Positions 63,914 to 64,000 of a DNA stretch of 64,000 nucleotides are shown here, piece after piece. The translations under genes were made by a program, and so were the position numbers. Origin of the DNA: Corynebacterium mastitidis DSM 44356 (GTDB lineage: Bacteria > Actinomycetota > Actinomycetes > Mycobacteriales > Mycobacteriaceae); contig NZ_AQXB01000001.1 in assembly GCF_000375365.1 (NCBI RefSeq), positions 298,769 to 362,768 on the forward strand, written 5' to 3'. The notes below the pieces were generated by a model that had not been told where the DNA came from, searched no databases, and saw only the letters and a program-made list of their open reading frames with translations. Every line of letters begins with the position of its first letter. Position 1 is the stretch's first letter.

Positions 63914-64000
63914 TCATGACGCTCACGACTTTATGGCACGGGGCTGAAAAATCCGGCGCGGCGCGCCGGGGCCTTACCGCTCGCGCACCGCGCGCCCCTC

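Overview
The window is a stretch of a high-GC Gram-positive chromosome. Gene content and order point to Corynebacterium (Mycobacteriales). The evidence is the glnA / glnE / glnA2 nitrogen cluster, a galK-like gene followed by rnpB, an RNase H-phosphatase fusion, aceE as a single-chain E1 beside a DUF3052 gene, a dnaG-dgt-glyS block, a znr-zur pair, and a uppS-recO-era ... ybeY-phoH-rsmE-dnaJ-hrcA-hemW run. Most of the window is conserved chromosomal backbone. No insertion sequence, prophage, CRISPR array or replication origin was seen.

Layout. 1-2.9 kb: DUF4191 and RDD membrane proteins and the adenylylatable glutamine synthetase glnA. 3-7.5 kb: a frameshifted MFS exporter, a secreted trypsin-like protease, a Rossmann oxidoreductase, a small exported protein and a NUDIX hydrolase. 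7.5-9.7 kb: a Ras-like GTPase with two roadblock/LC7 proteins, where one roadblock gene is followed in frame across a TGA by a Pro/Ala-rich extension. 9.7-12.5 kb: a VOC protein with a 46-codon partner, thrC and two small hypotheticals. 12.5-17.1 kb: glnE and glnA2. 17.3-21.7 kb: a Pro-rich hypothetical, a CYTH-CHAD protein, a degenerate galactokinase-like protein and rnpB. 21.7-29.7 kb: RNase H/phosphatase, zinc ribbon and NIF3 genes, a low-molecular-weight tyrosine phosphatase, a SURF1-like protein, and a soluble histidine kinase/response regulator divergent from an ABC transporter. 29.7-38.6 kb: a second small exported protein, tRNA-Val, DUF3052, aceE, an acyl carrier protein, a NagD-like phosphatase, a serine hydrolase, a PAP2 phosphatase and two tRNAs. 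38.7-47.8 kb: dnaG with lost zinc ligands, a secreted guanyl-specific RNase with an overlapping barstar, a newly read 46-aa ORF, dgt, a TPM-domain protein and glyS with two hypotheticals. 48-52.4 kb: znr-zur, an Escherichia-type alkaline phosphatase behind a three-repeat PHO box, an orphan maltokinase cap protein and an erythrin-VIT1 transporter. 52.4-63.9 kb: uppS, recO, era, pdxY, a CBS-domain membrane protein, ybeY, phoH, rsmE, dnaJ, hrcA, hemW and a hypothetical.

How genes work together. GlnE sets the adenylylation state of GlnA but probably not of GlnA2, which lacks the target tyrosine region. Znr and Zur form a zinc-sensing operon. The alkaline phosphatase and PHO box form a phosphate-starvation unit. 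The secreted RNase and barstar form a toxin/immunity pair. HrcA and DnaJ form a heat-shock unit. The most unusual items are the roadblock/GTPase module with its in-frame stop, the zinc-less primase, the galactokinase-like protein without its catalytic motifs, and the pair of small exported proteins.
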